From assembly GCF_047948215.1 (NCBI RefSeq), contig NC_134461.1:90044245-90108244 (forward strand): 64,000 nucleotides of DNA, in the 5' to 3' direction. This document shows, in pieces, positions 37,640-49,857 of this stretch. Source of the DNA: Lycorma delicatula. Taxonomy: Eukaryota; Arthropoda; Insecta; Hemiptera; Fulgoridae. The translations under genes and the position numbers were made by a program. How positions within the stretch are numbered: position 1 is the stretch's first letter; each line of letters opens with the position of its first letter. The notes beneath the pieces were generated by a model, which did no database searches, was not told where the DNA came from, and saw only the letters and a list, made by a program, of their open reading frames with translations.

Positions 37640-39320
37640 AATTTTGCATGGCCATACCTGTTAGAATTATTTTGCTGAAGCTTTTTTTTTATAAATAGCC
37701 CCAAGCACACCCCAAATTAATGTCTAACAGTAACTGGCTAGCCCGTTAGTATTCCATTTCCCTTTATAGTGGCTTTCCATCACCAAAATATCTTGGTGAA
37801 AACGTTCACAGTTTTTGTCACTTACGTCTCTGAGGTTGTCCACGAAAAAATCCAGGTATGAGTGGAAGAAATGTTTTTTCAAAGACATTTTACACCCCAT
37901 AACTCTGTATGAAGTAAGAACTTGATTAACAATATCGTGGTAATTGTTTGATTTTTGTTTGCCGAGAAAATGTTTGCAAAAATATTTAAACGAAGCCCAA
38001 GCTACATTTTGTCATCTTTGACCTCTCTTATTTGAGGACCAACAAATATTCCTTCTTTAATTTTTCCTTTACTGACATTCGGAAATTTCTGCCTGATGTA
38101 TAAAAATCCAGGACTATCTGTCTTCATTGCTTTTACAAAATTTTTCATTAGTCCTAGCTTGATATGGAGAGGGGTTAAAAATATTTTTTTGGGGTTCAAC
38201 TAAGAGGCTCATGAATAATATTTTTCCCATTTGGAGTTAATTTGTCTAGTTTCTTCCACTCTTTGGTAACATAATGTTTATCTCTAGCTCAGCTGTCCCA
38301 TTCGCAAAGAAAACACATATAGTCTAACTGCATGCCTAATAAAATAGTTACAAATTTCAAATCATGTTCCAGCTATATTTTTTATAACTTATTTTTCAAG
38401 AACGCCTTTCATCACATCGTAAGTCTATTTCAAATTAATACCATAAGCAATTGGTATCGAAGGATATTTGTTACTGTTGTGTAGTAGAACCACTTTTAAA
38501 CTATACTTGGATGAATCTATGAAAAGGCACCAGTCCTCAGATTTACAAACTTGACCTAAGTGCAACATAAGCTCATCAATATTTATACAATAAACCAAAT
38601 TATTTTTCTCAATAAAGTTCTGAAAAAATTTCTTTTTGTCGGCTTCGAAAGCCTGAAATTTTTGTATTTTTTTGAAGTAAATTCCAACCTTGCAGTCTTC
38701 ATCCTAACTGTTCAGTTTGATTTTTTGATAAATTTAAATTCCTAACAAAGTCATTTAATTCACCTTGTGATATAAGATGTGACTTATTGGAAGATAATTC
38801 AAAATCATAATCATTGTTGTCTTCTTCAGTACTACCTGATTCTTCATTTCTGCTTTCGAAACATATATTCACAGGTGGCTCAGGAACCGGAATAATTTCA
38901 TTGTGAGACACAGGCCTGATTGCAGATTCCAATGAAGGATATTTTACAGTATGTTTATATTTTTTTAGAAATTCCAGACACACTTGTTAAAAGAAAGTAT
39001 CAATCTGTTACATGATCCTTTGGTTCACGCCAAACCATAGGTACACCAAATGGCAAAGCCTTTCATGTACCTTTCAGCCATCCTATTAAGTATACAGAAC
39101 AATTGTAGATACTATATGGAGCCCATTTCTTATCCTGATCACCAATTTTACACTGAAAATATGGATGATATGCTTTTTTAATTAAAGGTGTAATGTTTTT
39201 TTATTTGATTTTACGGTAAACTCACCACATGCGTAATAAAAGGCATCCACATCATTTATACAATTTTGAGGAATTATGACACTACACTGTTAACAAACTT
39301 AAGACAGCAATAACATTGAA
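37640..39320 (-). pseudogene. relic of a widespread arthropod repetitive protein family (probably transposon-derived)
   Basis: On the minus strand a long protein can be followed in broken frames. Near 39100-39270 there is MW*VYRKIK*KNITPLIKKA then FQCKIGDQDKKWAP-like sequence. An acidic stretch (38699-38983) has NEESGSTEEDNNDYDFEL. Then come the diagnostic PLHIKLGLMKNFVKAM (near 38120-38170), FLYIRQKFPNVSKGKIKEG and IFVGPQIREV, and finally MESHYKGKWNTNGLASYC near 37740-37800. I remember this protein as a many-copy family in arthropod and cnidarian genomes, usually annotated as uncharacterised; its multicopy nature suggests a transposon, but I cannot place it in a superfamily. Several stops and frameshifts make this copy dead. 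Confidence 0.6.
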
Positions 39321-40476
39321 CAAAATTAATTCATTCCTAAATCCAGTGATTAATACAAACACAGCTGCATTTTCAGCAACATGTTTTGACCTTCACAAAC
39401 ATGATTAATCTTGTCCATGAAGGCTCACTCTTCAGTATTAGATATGATGTCATAATATGCGACTAAGATATGATTTAATTCTTTGTCTGGTATTGTTTAT
39501 TTATAGCTTACAAATTATGTTAACAAAGTTAAACAACAAAAAATGAGCTAACAAAATACAATATAGGAACTTAAAATGCTAACTATACGTTGAAAAATTA
39601 AAAAAATCCTTTAATTAAAATTAAAAATTTTTCAAAAATGATGGGTGACAAAAAGATTCTGAGTTCATATTCATTTTCAGCAACTAAAAACAAATTAAAA
39701 TCATGTATTGCACGTTAGGAAATAAAAATTATTTTTATCAGTGTAATTAATAAAGGTAAATCTGTAGAATGATATTGCCAATCTACAGATTTTGTACATT
39801 TTATATATTAATTAATACTTTTTCATTTTTCCAAATCATTCTGATGGTGAAGTCATAGTTGCAGTTTTCCCCAAAAAATCATATTTTTGTAGGGGTTTTA
39901 TTTATTTCAGGCCAGTCATCAAACTATTGTACTATCTACATACAACTGCAGTTATTTTCATCACTTTATTTCAGTAAATCGTATCTTAGTTAATTTACGT
40001 GGATGGATTTGATTATACATGGTTTTAATAAATGCTCAGTTGGTCTAAGATATGTATAAAAAGGGATTCAGGTTATATTCAAAGTAATGGAACTGTGCTT
40101 CAAAAGATTTTTCAGAGCTTATTACACAACTCCACCAGAACTTGCTGTAAATGATACCAGATCTCAAAGTAGATAAAACATTTGTTTAGTATGTGAAAAT
40201 CTGAATATTTTTATAAAATTTTATGTTTGTAAATTTCATATTGTTCAATAAAGTTGAAATTTTTACCTTTTTAGGTAAAATTTACAAGTAGTGGTTTATT
40301 AATTCTAAAACACCAATTAAATAAAAAGAAGAAAAGTGCCCTTATTAGATGATGTGAAGATTTATTCTATAACAAAAGAATCAATAAACAGATGCAAATA
40401 ACATATAACATATGTAATTGTTCCACACAACAGTGCATGTATTTCTACACAAGTAAAACATGTATGTTTGCACACA

Positions 40477-40526
<50 letters not shown>

Positions 40527-41247
40527 AACAAACCAAGTGCTAACCACAGATTATTGTTTGTAGCATTTGTATGAGTTTATTTTATCTGTTCATGAATCTG
40601 CGTTCACTTTTCCCAAAGTATTAACCAGTGAAGTCATTGCAGTTTAATTTGTATACTCCTGGGTTGTTACGTTTATTTAATACACACCTTATTAGTTTGA
40701 AGATTTTATGCATTTTAGCAATTTTGAAAATGATCCAGAAACCACATTTCCTGAAATTCTGGAAATTTTTTATGAATGTTGGATAATGTGTATTTTATTA
40801 CTCTGCGTGTTTTTATTTTGTACTGTATTTTTATTTATTTTTTTTGTAACATGATGTCTATAAATATACATGAATCATCATTGACATGCCATAGATATTT
40901 TATCGCATTTTAATGATAACTGACAGCCAAGAATTGTGTACATATTAGATGATATAGTATGTTTCATGTTTTTAAAATTTTAAACTTGATCTAGCCAGAA
41001 CATTATTCATAATGTCAAATGATCACTTGAACACACAGTATGTATAAAATGATAAGGATATGAATTAATAATAAAGTAACAATAACTTAGAAAAATATGC
41101 TTACTAAACTATTAAAATAAATTATAATGACTTAAAACATTTGATGATGGTAAAACAGTTTGGTGCTAAAAGGAAACATAGAGAATAAAAACTGCAAGGG
41201 AAAATAAAAACTTAAATAAATAAAGCAGATTACTGAGCTTTTTTTTT
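39321..41247. other. intergenic, no recognised gene
   Basis: AT-rich sequence apart from the microsatellite at 40471-40524. Confidence 0.5.
40471..40524. repeat. (CA)n(GA)n microsatellite
   Basis: Twelve CA units followed by about fifteen GA units. The two open frames overlapping it on opposite strands are artefacts. Confidence 0.95.
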
Positions 41248-41416
41248 AACATTGTCCCTTTCTTTCTTTTTCTTGTTTAGCCTCCGGTAACTACCGTTTA
41301 GATAATACTTCAGAGGATGAATGAGGATGATATGTATGAGTGTGAATGAAGTGTAGTCTAGTACATTCTCAGTTCGACCATACCTGAGATGTGTGGTTAA
41401 TTGAAACATTGTCCCT
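41248..41416 (-). mobile_element. tRNA-derived SINE, family 1, 5'-truncated copy with target duplication
   Basis: 41260-41404 is the 3' half of the SINE in reverse: tail complement TTTCTTTTTCTTGTTTAG, then CTTCAGAGGATGAATGAGG, and ending at GTGTGGTTAATTG. The tRNA-like head is absent. It is flanked by a perfect 12-bp duplication AACATTGTCCCT (41248-41259 and 41405-41416). That combination means the element inserted in this truncated form, as LINE-driven retroposition produces. Confidence 0.85.
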
Positions 41417-44400
41417 AAATAAACAAATCAAGACGGATCATAAAAAATGCTGCATAAACTGGTTTCTCATGATGAATGGCTTTTATTATACAATGTCATG
41501 TAAAAAATTATTGTAATCTGCTAAACCCTGAGAAATACAATTATAGTAACTCTAGGTAATACTTGATATCTTTCAACAGATGATAGAGAGTATAGCAAAC
41601 CACAGACCAATGTGATTTACAAAATTAGTCTGTAGTACATGATCCAAATGGAGATTCTTGGCCATTAAGAGCAATGTAGATTCTAACGAGGCATAATTTC
41701 ATTAAGCATGCTCACAACCATTTTGGAGAATGCATCGGTTTTAGACCAAATCTCATATAACTGTCTTAATTTGGAAATATCAGGTTTCTCCAAGGTATTT
41801 GTAGATATATTAATTTGACTGATAACATCTTTGAACAGAGATAAAATGGCACCTAAAAGGAGTTGGGGGATATGCAGTTGTTTGCTTCGCTTTATTGAAG
41901 TTTATTTCTAAAACCAAAATTTTCCATATTTTTGACAAAAGCAATGTGTTGTTACCTTATTTACTGTGATAATAAACATTAAACTGCAATTAAAAAATAA
42001 ATCTATTATTATTGTTAAATTATATTCCATGGTTCATGAAGATTTTTCAGTTATTTATGTATTCTTATGCTTTGTTTAACTGCTGTGTATTTACTGTAAA
42101 ATTCAGTTTCCTAATTAAAATACTGAACAGAAATTACTGGTCTAAAAGGTTCAGAGAATAAAACAAAATGCTTTTCTAATCTATAAACAAGCAACATGTA
42201 ATAAAAAAAGGAAATACTTACTGAAGTGGAGCTAAAAAAGAAGCTCACAAAAACTGTTTATAATTTTTTTTAAATTATTCTTGAGCACTTATTTTGAAAA
42301 ATATATCACCTTCCTATTCCTACAGATGCTCACTTGGAAGAATTTTAAGCTCTACATTAAATTTCCTTTTATTTATGTTCAACAAAGATGTACATTTTCT
42401 CCATGAAAGCTTTTACAAATAAATCTCCATTTTTATCTGATTTATTTCAAGACTCCAGCTAGCTATTAGTCAAGCTGAATTCTTGTTTACTAATCTTCTT
42501 TACAGATAAATATAAATGTGATGATATATTTAATGATGGATTCAACAAGGTTTTACCTTGTCCATTGGCAGTTATCATAAATCTTACATGTTTGCTTTGC
42601 CTCATTGACAAACTAGTACGTTTGTCAATCAATTTTATGTTCTTACATTTTGTTATGGATAGGTACAGCCTTATACTCATAAGTTTGATAAAGTTTATCT
42701 AAGTTTATTTATAAACAGCACATATATTTTGTATATAAGTTAACAATATTAATTGTTTAGATGAATGAAATAATTGCTTACAAAAAAGTATGAACATATA
42801 ATTTATAGTTTAAATTTTACATTTTGAAACAAAATTATAAAGAAAGAATGCATAATAAAACAGAAAAAAACACATGTACGCAGATCCTCACAAATAACTC
42901 AAATTTTTCAACACTCCATAAAATTTATTTTAAGAACTGAACTGACTTTGAGGAAGAGGTTGAGAATTCTTCTTGTTATAGAGAAGACAATTTATTTATA
43001 ACTCCTGATTTTTTTCAATTTTTATATGATTCTGTGAAATTTTATTTAATTTTCATGGTGTCAAATTACTTGGAAAGAATTGAGAAATGTGATCATGTAT
43101 TTATCTTTCGCTTTTTATTAGTTTCTTTAAAGATAATGTAACTTGTTTCTTCAAAATTAATTGGATTCAACAATAAATTCTATTTAACATTCATTGAATG
43201 AAAATTATCATGATTTTATAAACATTTTTCTGTGATCAATGTTAATTATTATTAAATTCTTACAGAATACTACTTTAAATGTACTAAATTATAATTGTAG
43301 TTCAGCTTTCTAGATCAGGAAAATAGACAATTAAGACACAAATATTTTATTTATCTTTGAAAGCTCTTCAAATTATTGTACACTTTCCAAATTATCCTGA
43401 TATGTAAAACCTGTTGAAAAATAAGAAAATTCTAAAAGGTATTGGTTTCATGATACATCAGGATATTTTATGACAAACAAGTAGGAAGAGAAAAAAGTTG
43501 AATGATCTAGAAATAAACGAAGGGGAAATAAATGACACAAGCTAGAAATTAAGTCAGATTTTGGTATATAATCAAGAAGGTTAAGAGTGCATGGTGAGGT
43601 CTAGTCTACCAGGGCTTATATTTATAATGTTTCAGGTTAAATTAGAAGCAGGATGCCTAGGGTTTTTTAAAATGTTGATATATACCTCTTGGAAACACTT
43701 ATAGAAATAGACAACATTGATAATTCCTTCAAATTTTTCAGAGTTTAATTTGCTTTAGAACTTACTGAAAACTATTATAAAAACTGTGCATGGCAAGTTA
43801 AGTGGAGAATTAGTTTCTGGATTGAAAAGTACGGGGTAAAGAATATTCATATGACAGAAGAGAAGGGTGATTTTTTGAATTTATCATTTGAGGGAAAAGT
43901 ATATTTGGTAATATTCAATTATTAAAGTGAAAGAAGAGAAGGGGAATGGCAACTGAATTCCAAAAGACTAGAAAACTTTTGAGGATTATGTGAGAAATAT
44001 AATACTTGTAGGTGATTGTAATTACAGTATTAGGGATTAAGCAATAATTTTTAATAGCAATGTTAAGGCAATTATAATACCAAAGAGAGTGTTCTTAATT
44101 GTAAAGGGATATGTTTTTCTAGAACTCTGTGAAAACAACAATTTAATAATATTCTTAATGGAAGTATTTCTGTTGAAGAAGGAGTTAACAAATTTTGAGC
44201 CTCAATAATTTCATTAATATATTTTTGTTGTACTTCATTAAACTGCTTAGGAGTGGTTATAATTGTTCAGTTACAACCAAGTTTTTTTTCAGAATGTCTA
44301 TCAGATTAATATGTAAAGTAATAGATAATACATCAACTGGGAGACTTGTGGAGAGACAGACAAATGCAACGGTTTGATAGGTAATGGGAAAAACAAGAGT

Positions 44401-44635
44401 GCATGTATTTCATTTGTTGAATTTATATAGAAGTAACTCAAATGAAATCAAAGAAAAATATTTTGTTGAGATAATCATAGAAAATTATATAAGCAACAAA
44501 ATCTGACTTTGTGTTGCATTTAGTAGATAAATTCAAAGTAGTTGGAGATTTAAAAGAATTCTGGTACCGTGTTCGATATTTTAAGAAAAAAGAATTCAGG
44601 CGTGATACACAAATAAAAGCAGATGATTAATGATT
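41417..44635. other. intergenic, no recognised gene
   Basis: AT-rich. A perfect 10-bp inverted repeat ATTGACAAAC/GTTTGTCAAT with a 6-base loop lies at 42604-42629. No coding-like frame seen. Confidence 0.5.
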
Positions 44636-44639
44636 AATA

Positions 44640-44915
44640 TCTACTCGAGCTTCTTAATTTCATTCTGATCGTAGTACTAATACATGATTCTGCGCAATAC
44701 ATGACGGTTGAAATCATCCACTAACAGATTGGCATTTCGCGGCCTATTTTTCCAGGCATTTCAAACTGGACCAGCTGTCGTTACTACAGCACTCTTTAGC
44801 TTTTCTACATATCCTTTGTACTGACCTCCGACTAAGCCTCATGCTTCGGCAGTGAGTTCTTGAACTTCATCGGTGTTAACGGCACTACGGAATTCAAAGT
44901 CAGATAGCTTTTGAA
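44640..44915 (-). pseudogene. unrecognised decayed coding sequence
   Basis: One minus frame reads about 90 codons of coding-like sequence with few stops: KLSDFEFRSAVNTDEVQELT, then LVGGQYKGYVEKLKSAVVTT, NAWKNRPRNANLLVDDFNRH and YDQNEIKKLE. The stops are TGA or TAG where one base change would give Arg, Trp or Gln, the usual pattern of a young pseudogene. Base composition is richer in G+C than the flanks. I do not recognise the family; it may be a transposon ORF or a processed pseudogene. Confidence 0.4.
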
Positions 44916-46140
44916 AAAATTAGTATACATTCTAGATTACATTTCTCAAACCACTCTTAATTATACAGCCATGTTGACCGGAAAACGCAGGTGTTTCCAT
45001 CTCGTTAATATTACACTTAATATAATCGCAGAAAAATTACGAAAAACAAAAAAATCTTACTTATGACAAGATAAAAAAATATAGGTTAACGTAATATTCT
45101 TCTTAACTTTCTTTGACACAACACGGTACTGTTAAATAAACTCACTAAGAAACTACACGAACTGAACACATGGAAATCAAAAATCCAACTAATTTATTAG
45201 ATAACACAGCAAAGGGCATAATGAACCCATCAGACTGAAGACTAGCATTGCAATTAATATACAATGACATCATAATAGGAGAAATGAATTCTGTAAGTTA
45301 TGAGTCATGCTACTATAACATTATCTGCTATTGCACAACAATCTCTTATCCATGAACAAGGGCATAAATTTAATCCTTTAGGTCTACATCAGTATACAAA
45401 AATAATAAATAAGAAAATTATGATTAAAAACAACCGTGTTTCTGAACAATTTTGTTATTTTGATTAGTTATTTATCATTTTATTATTTGTTTTATTAACC
45501 TAAAGTAAAGCCCCTTTTTTTATTTCATGTGCGACTTGAAATGTTGACATAATTGTATTCATACAATTGTATAATTTATTCATGTATAATATAATCAGTT
45601 AACATAAATACTGATTAACACATGTAGTGATGTAAAGGATTCATGAATAAAATACAAACAGCATTCATGAACAGAACAGATTTTATTTTCAACTGTATTA
45701 CATAGTTGAGGCTGCACCGCTCGCTGAGACTGCTATTTCAGGCCATCATATGTTGCCACGTTTTTAAGTCGATTTTTATGATCCTGTAAATGATCCTCGC
45801 CATAAAATGCGAATGTTTATTAATTTAAACTCTACAAATATGATTCTAAAAAATTAATGCTCGATATTGAAGGAAATCTTTTTTTTCTACACTTAATGTT
45901 AACCGAAATGTGATTGAAACGACTTATACGCTTAAATAATAGTAGTTTTTGGTTTAATTTTAATTATAATTATTGAAAAACAATTGTTTAATCTACCTCC
46001 ATAAGTAGAGAATTTTTATCTCGATCGATTTTGGTTTTATAGTAATTCAAAGTTGACGTTCTCAAAAAAGTGCAAAAAATCGTGCGTTTTCTGTTTTTCA
46101 CGCTCCTGATTTTCAAACGAATGACTGTAACTAAGATTGG
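44916..46140. other. intergenic, no recognised gene
   Basis: AT-rich; nothing recognised beyond possible continuation of the relic at its left edge. Confidence 0.5.
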
Positions 46141-46144
46141 CCAA

Positions 46145-46490
46145 ATCCAGTTATCTCAATTAACCCCCGAGGCAGAAGAAAACTCACCTTGTGTGACATT
46201 GCCGGTTGCCACACCACTCCCTCCGTTCGTAGTCATCATTGGCTTAATCGGAGGACATCTTCTAGCCCTCGAACTGATCACACTCCACAGTCATCAGCCG
46301 GCCTCGGTGATATGCTACTGATGCGAATGCTTCAGAAGACATTCCCATCAGTAAATTCCGCCATGTCTCAGCCTTCTCCGGAGGCATCGGACACCTGTAA
46401 ACTACCACGTAGCCCTCAGGAACTACTCTACTCTACCAAACTCGCAGAAGCACGAAGACCCCGCACCTAACTTTACGGACAAATCCAGTC
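46145..46490. other. GC-rich island of unknown origin
   Basis: About 340 bases are clearly richer in C and G than anything around them (TGCCGGTTGCCACACCACTC; CCGGAGGCATCGGACACC). Two overlapping plus frames (to 46321 and 46470) cross it, the latter Pro/Ser-rich, but neither resembles a protein that I know. It lies just 5' of a LINE C-terminal relic and may belong to it or be a separate insertion. Confidence 0.35.
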
Positions 46491-46589
46491 AGCGCAAAAA
46501 TAATTGCAGTTTCCAACGATATCTTAATTTTTATTGAGCGATTTTTTTTTAACCAAGATACAATAGTTTGATCACAAATACCATATTTC

Positions 46590-47137
46590 ATGGCGACCAA
46601 TAGTGAAGCCACAGTTTAGCTGTAGTAGTTATTATATCTATATTGTCAATTAAGATTACTTCACAAACAGGTAATTGATCAGGTAAATCCATAAAGTCTT
46701 TCAATTGCATGTTTTCAAACAGTCTTATCTGTTCTTTGAGGAAAGTGGTTCTTGATGAGTGGCAAAAAGATTGGGATGCTACTACTAACAATAAACTTCA
46801 TCCAATTAAGAACACTGTGTCACTATGGATCTCCTCATGCAGAAATAATCGTCAAGAGGAGGTTATCACTTGCCATTTAAGTTAAGAGGAGTGAGCCTAG
46901 TAGGCACACTAGGCCCACTCATTGATATCTGATGACGCAAACAGATGCATTTCTTAGTGCTCATTGCAATGGCCAACTAACAATTCACCCATCCTTGAGG
47001 ATTTTATCTGTTATGCAGGATTGTGTCACAAGTTTAAACTAGGTGCAAACATGTGAACCATGCTAGGGGATAATGAAACTATGTTATCTTATGTTTTAAG
47101 ATTTCTTAGGACCATGCATTTACATTTAAATATTTGA
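46590..47137 (+). pseudogene. LINE ORF2 C-terminal relic (after the RNase H-like region)
   Basis: The plus strand reads DEWQKDWDATTNNKLHPIKN, ISSCRNNRQEEVITCHL, then in another frame the GHTRLTH-like block followed by YLMTQTDAFLSAHCNGQLTI. It ends with MLGDNETMLSYVLRFLRTMH and a stop at 47135-47137. This is the order of the terminal region of Jockey/I-type LINEs: W-x-x-x-W-x-x-x-x-x-N-K-L, then GHT-x-L-T, CxxC-like, and F-L. Frameshifts break it. Confidence 0.6.
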
Positions 47138-48120
47138 ATTACTGTAGTGTATTACAGCTATTTATGTCATTTGCCATATAGCAGATGGTAATTTTATTAT
47201 TTTAATTTTTTCACCCAAGAAAAAAATTCGAAAAAAAACTTAGTCTTCAAGAAACATGTGGAACATTAAAATATTGCCATCTATAGAGAATAATAATTCA
47301 AAATGAATAACTTAATTTTATCTTCACCTGTAATTATATATTTGATTTCATTAGAAGAATGATATCCAAGAAGACAAAAATAATAACACCAGAAGCCTGT
47401 GAATAATCATTGCAAACAGCAATGATCTTATATCTATACATCAATATTATACAGTGTTGCTTCTTCACTGGACTTAATCCAAGTTTCAGATAAAATTATA
47501 ATGTTCAGTTTATTCTTCTAACAACAGGTCACAGAATCCTCAAAATTTCAATTCACACTACTTATGTTTTGGTATAAAATAGTCAAATTGCCACTACTAC
47601 TCAGAAAACTATTGTCAATACTATTAAAATAACTGAGAATCATGATAAGCATCTCTTATTTTGTAGCAATATACTTCTAATTTTATGGAGTGTGCAAAAC
47701 ATTCTGAAAAGTATTAGAAGAAAATTAACATAAATACAAATCTTTAAAAATATTTATTTGAAAATTAGAAAACAGTAAAGTGTAAATAGAAAAGAAAAAC
47801 ATTGCAGTAATGGCTGAATCATTATCCTACCTGTGGGTTTGAAAGTAGGCACAGAATATGTGAAACATTTATACTCGTGTTAAGAATAACATGAATAAAT
47901 AAAAATAATTAGAAAATAAATTCTGACGAAATAACAGAGAAAATAAAGTAGTCAATTTATTCAAAAAATTTTATCAATCAATCAGCAATTATTTTTTTAT
48001 CTTGGTTGCATGTTTATTTGTTGTTGCATTGTTCAACTAAGACATATTTGTTCCCACACACGAAATAACTTACACTCATGCTATCTTCTCATAATGTGTA
48101 TTGCATACTATATATTTAAA
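47138..48120. other. intergenic, no recognised feature
   Basis: AT-rich; nothing recognised. Confidence 0.5.
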
Positions 48121-48139
48121 AAAATTGCATGTAATGTAA

Positions 48140-48190
48140 TATGACGAGATAGTCAAGGAACTCTGTGAACAGGGAGTTATAACTTGTCAG
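48140..48190 (+). pseudogene. short second copy of LINE ORF1 sequence
   Basis: ATAGTCAAGGAACTCTGTGA followed by ACAGGGAGTTATA matches 48942-48978 inside the neighbouring ORF1 at roughly 80-85%. It encodes the same KE-CEQGVI peptide. It sits upstream of the 5' end of that element, so it belongs to another copy or to a rearrangement. Confidence 0.5.
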
Positions 48191-48224
48191 CTATAGCTTG
48201 TAATGTAATTACACACCATTTATC

Positions 48225-49857
48225 AAATAAAAAGGGTGGGCTGCTGTGAGCTTGCTCTGCCGAAGTCTTGTGCCGTCTAGTGTGAGTCAGTCACTTCAGC
48301 CATTGGCAGGGATTGTCCCATGGGTAAGGGTATCGGAGCCCCTACTACCCAGCCTGGATTAAATTTGTGGGAGGCGACTGACCGGGGGAATTCAGGCAGG
48401 ATCTATGATCCGGGGCATGTCCAACCATCTTTCCACCTGCACCTTGTGACAAGTCGACTGGTGGAAATATAGGCTACAAAACTTTCATCCTCCACAATAT
48501 CTGTGGCAGAGGGTCCATGTAAAAACTCTTGTTCAGAAGAGCCTCTGTCTTTGCAGGCAAAGAGGAGAAAAAGCAACAAATTTAGCAATAAAGAAGAGTT
48601 TATTGTTAATCGAGAAGATGGATCGAACCAAATTTCGACCGAAAGACAAAGTTGTAATAGTGAAATATTCGGTAATTAAGAGAAGAGAAGGAGATTTTAG
48701 CAAGACAAGTCCTTTTGTAATAGCCCAAGGCATCACAGAAGCTGCTGGTGAACCAGTAAAGGATGTAAGGAAGACTGCAGTAGAACTATTCATTGAAATG
48801 GTCAATGACCTACAATCCTCACAGTTGTTAAAGGTGAAGAAGATTGGACTATTAGACATCGAGGTAACACCACACAAAACACTGAATATGTCAAAAGGTG
48901 TAGTTGTATGCAGGGACTTTCTGAACTTCACTGAAGAAGAGATAGACAAAGAAGTCTGCGAACAGGGAGTTATAGCTTATCATCATTTTAACACCCGGCG
49001 CAGTGAAGAAGTACAACCATCCGCATCACACATATTAACATTCAACAAGTCAAAGTGTCTGGAAAAGATAAAGCCTGACTTTCACATACTAGACGTTCAT
49101 CCGTTCGTTTGTCCCAACACCATTGCAATGCTTTGGATGTCAGCAGTATGGACACAGCACCACGATGTACTAGGAAACATCTGTGTTTGTGGTGAACCTC
49201 TCCATCCTGATGACCTATGCAGGGATCCACCTGTGTGCATCAATTGTCAGGGGAATCAATCAGCTAGGTCTAGAAATTGTCCAATATATAAAGAAGAGGT
49301 AGCAATCCAAGAGATTAAGACCTCTCAAAAGGTTAGCTACATCAAAACGAAGAAAACTGTTAAAGCTAGATTGCCGAAGACAATGTCATATGCACAAGCT
49401 GCCATCTCCTACAGCTTCTTTCAATGTAAAGGATGTGATTGCAGAGCTGGCTCCAGCATTAGCAAGTATCATTGAATGTATCGTCAACAACAAATTTAGG
49501 AATCATCCATTCAGAGAGGATAGTTTAAAACAGAAGAAGAAAATACCAGCTGTTAAGCAAAAGAGTTCGTCTTCTTTGAGAAATGAATCCTTGAAGATGA
49601 AGGACAGTGAATGCAGGCAAGAGAAGAAGCCTGAATCAAAAGTAGAAATCACCAAAATCCCCACTCAGGGAAGTGACAAGATAGAGATGGAAATACTAGA
49701 AAAAGAAGATTTACCAAAAAATGAAAATGGAGCCCCCAAAATCACAAAAGGAAAATGGAGGCCTTTAGCAGAGAGGGCAAGAACTTTTGACATAAAAGAT
49801 ACTTTTTTTTCTTTTGAAGTGGAAGGGTCTAATGACCAAAGCAGTCAATGCCCCTAA
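48225..49857 (+). mobile_element. LINE 5' end: untranslated leader and ORF1 (zinc-knuckle nucleic-acid-binding protein)
   Basis: A GC-richer leader (48230-48610) precedes ORF1. ATG at 48618 begins MDRTKFRPKDKVVIVKYSVI. The ORF1 has an RNA-binding N-terminal half (VKKIGLLDIEVTPHKTLNMS, KGVVVCRDFLNFTEEEI), then zinc knuckles: a first CFGCQQYGH that now lies out of frame (49129-49155), then CGEPLHPDDLCRDPPVCINC and NCPIYKEE in frame. After a second shift near 49400-49440 a Lys/Glu-rich tail (VKDVIAELAPALASIIECIV...) runs to the stop at 49857. ORF2 does not follow, so the copy is cut off. The group is Jockey/I-like by the knuckle layout. Confidence 0.75.

Noticed and set aside
40362..40574. Two overlapping open frames with Ser-Leu, Arg-Glu and Thr-His runs
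   Set aside because: They translate the CA/GA microsatellite.
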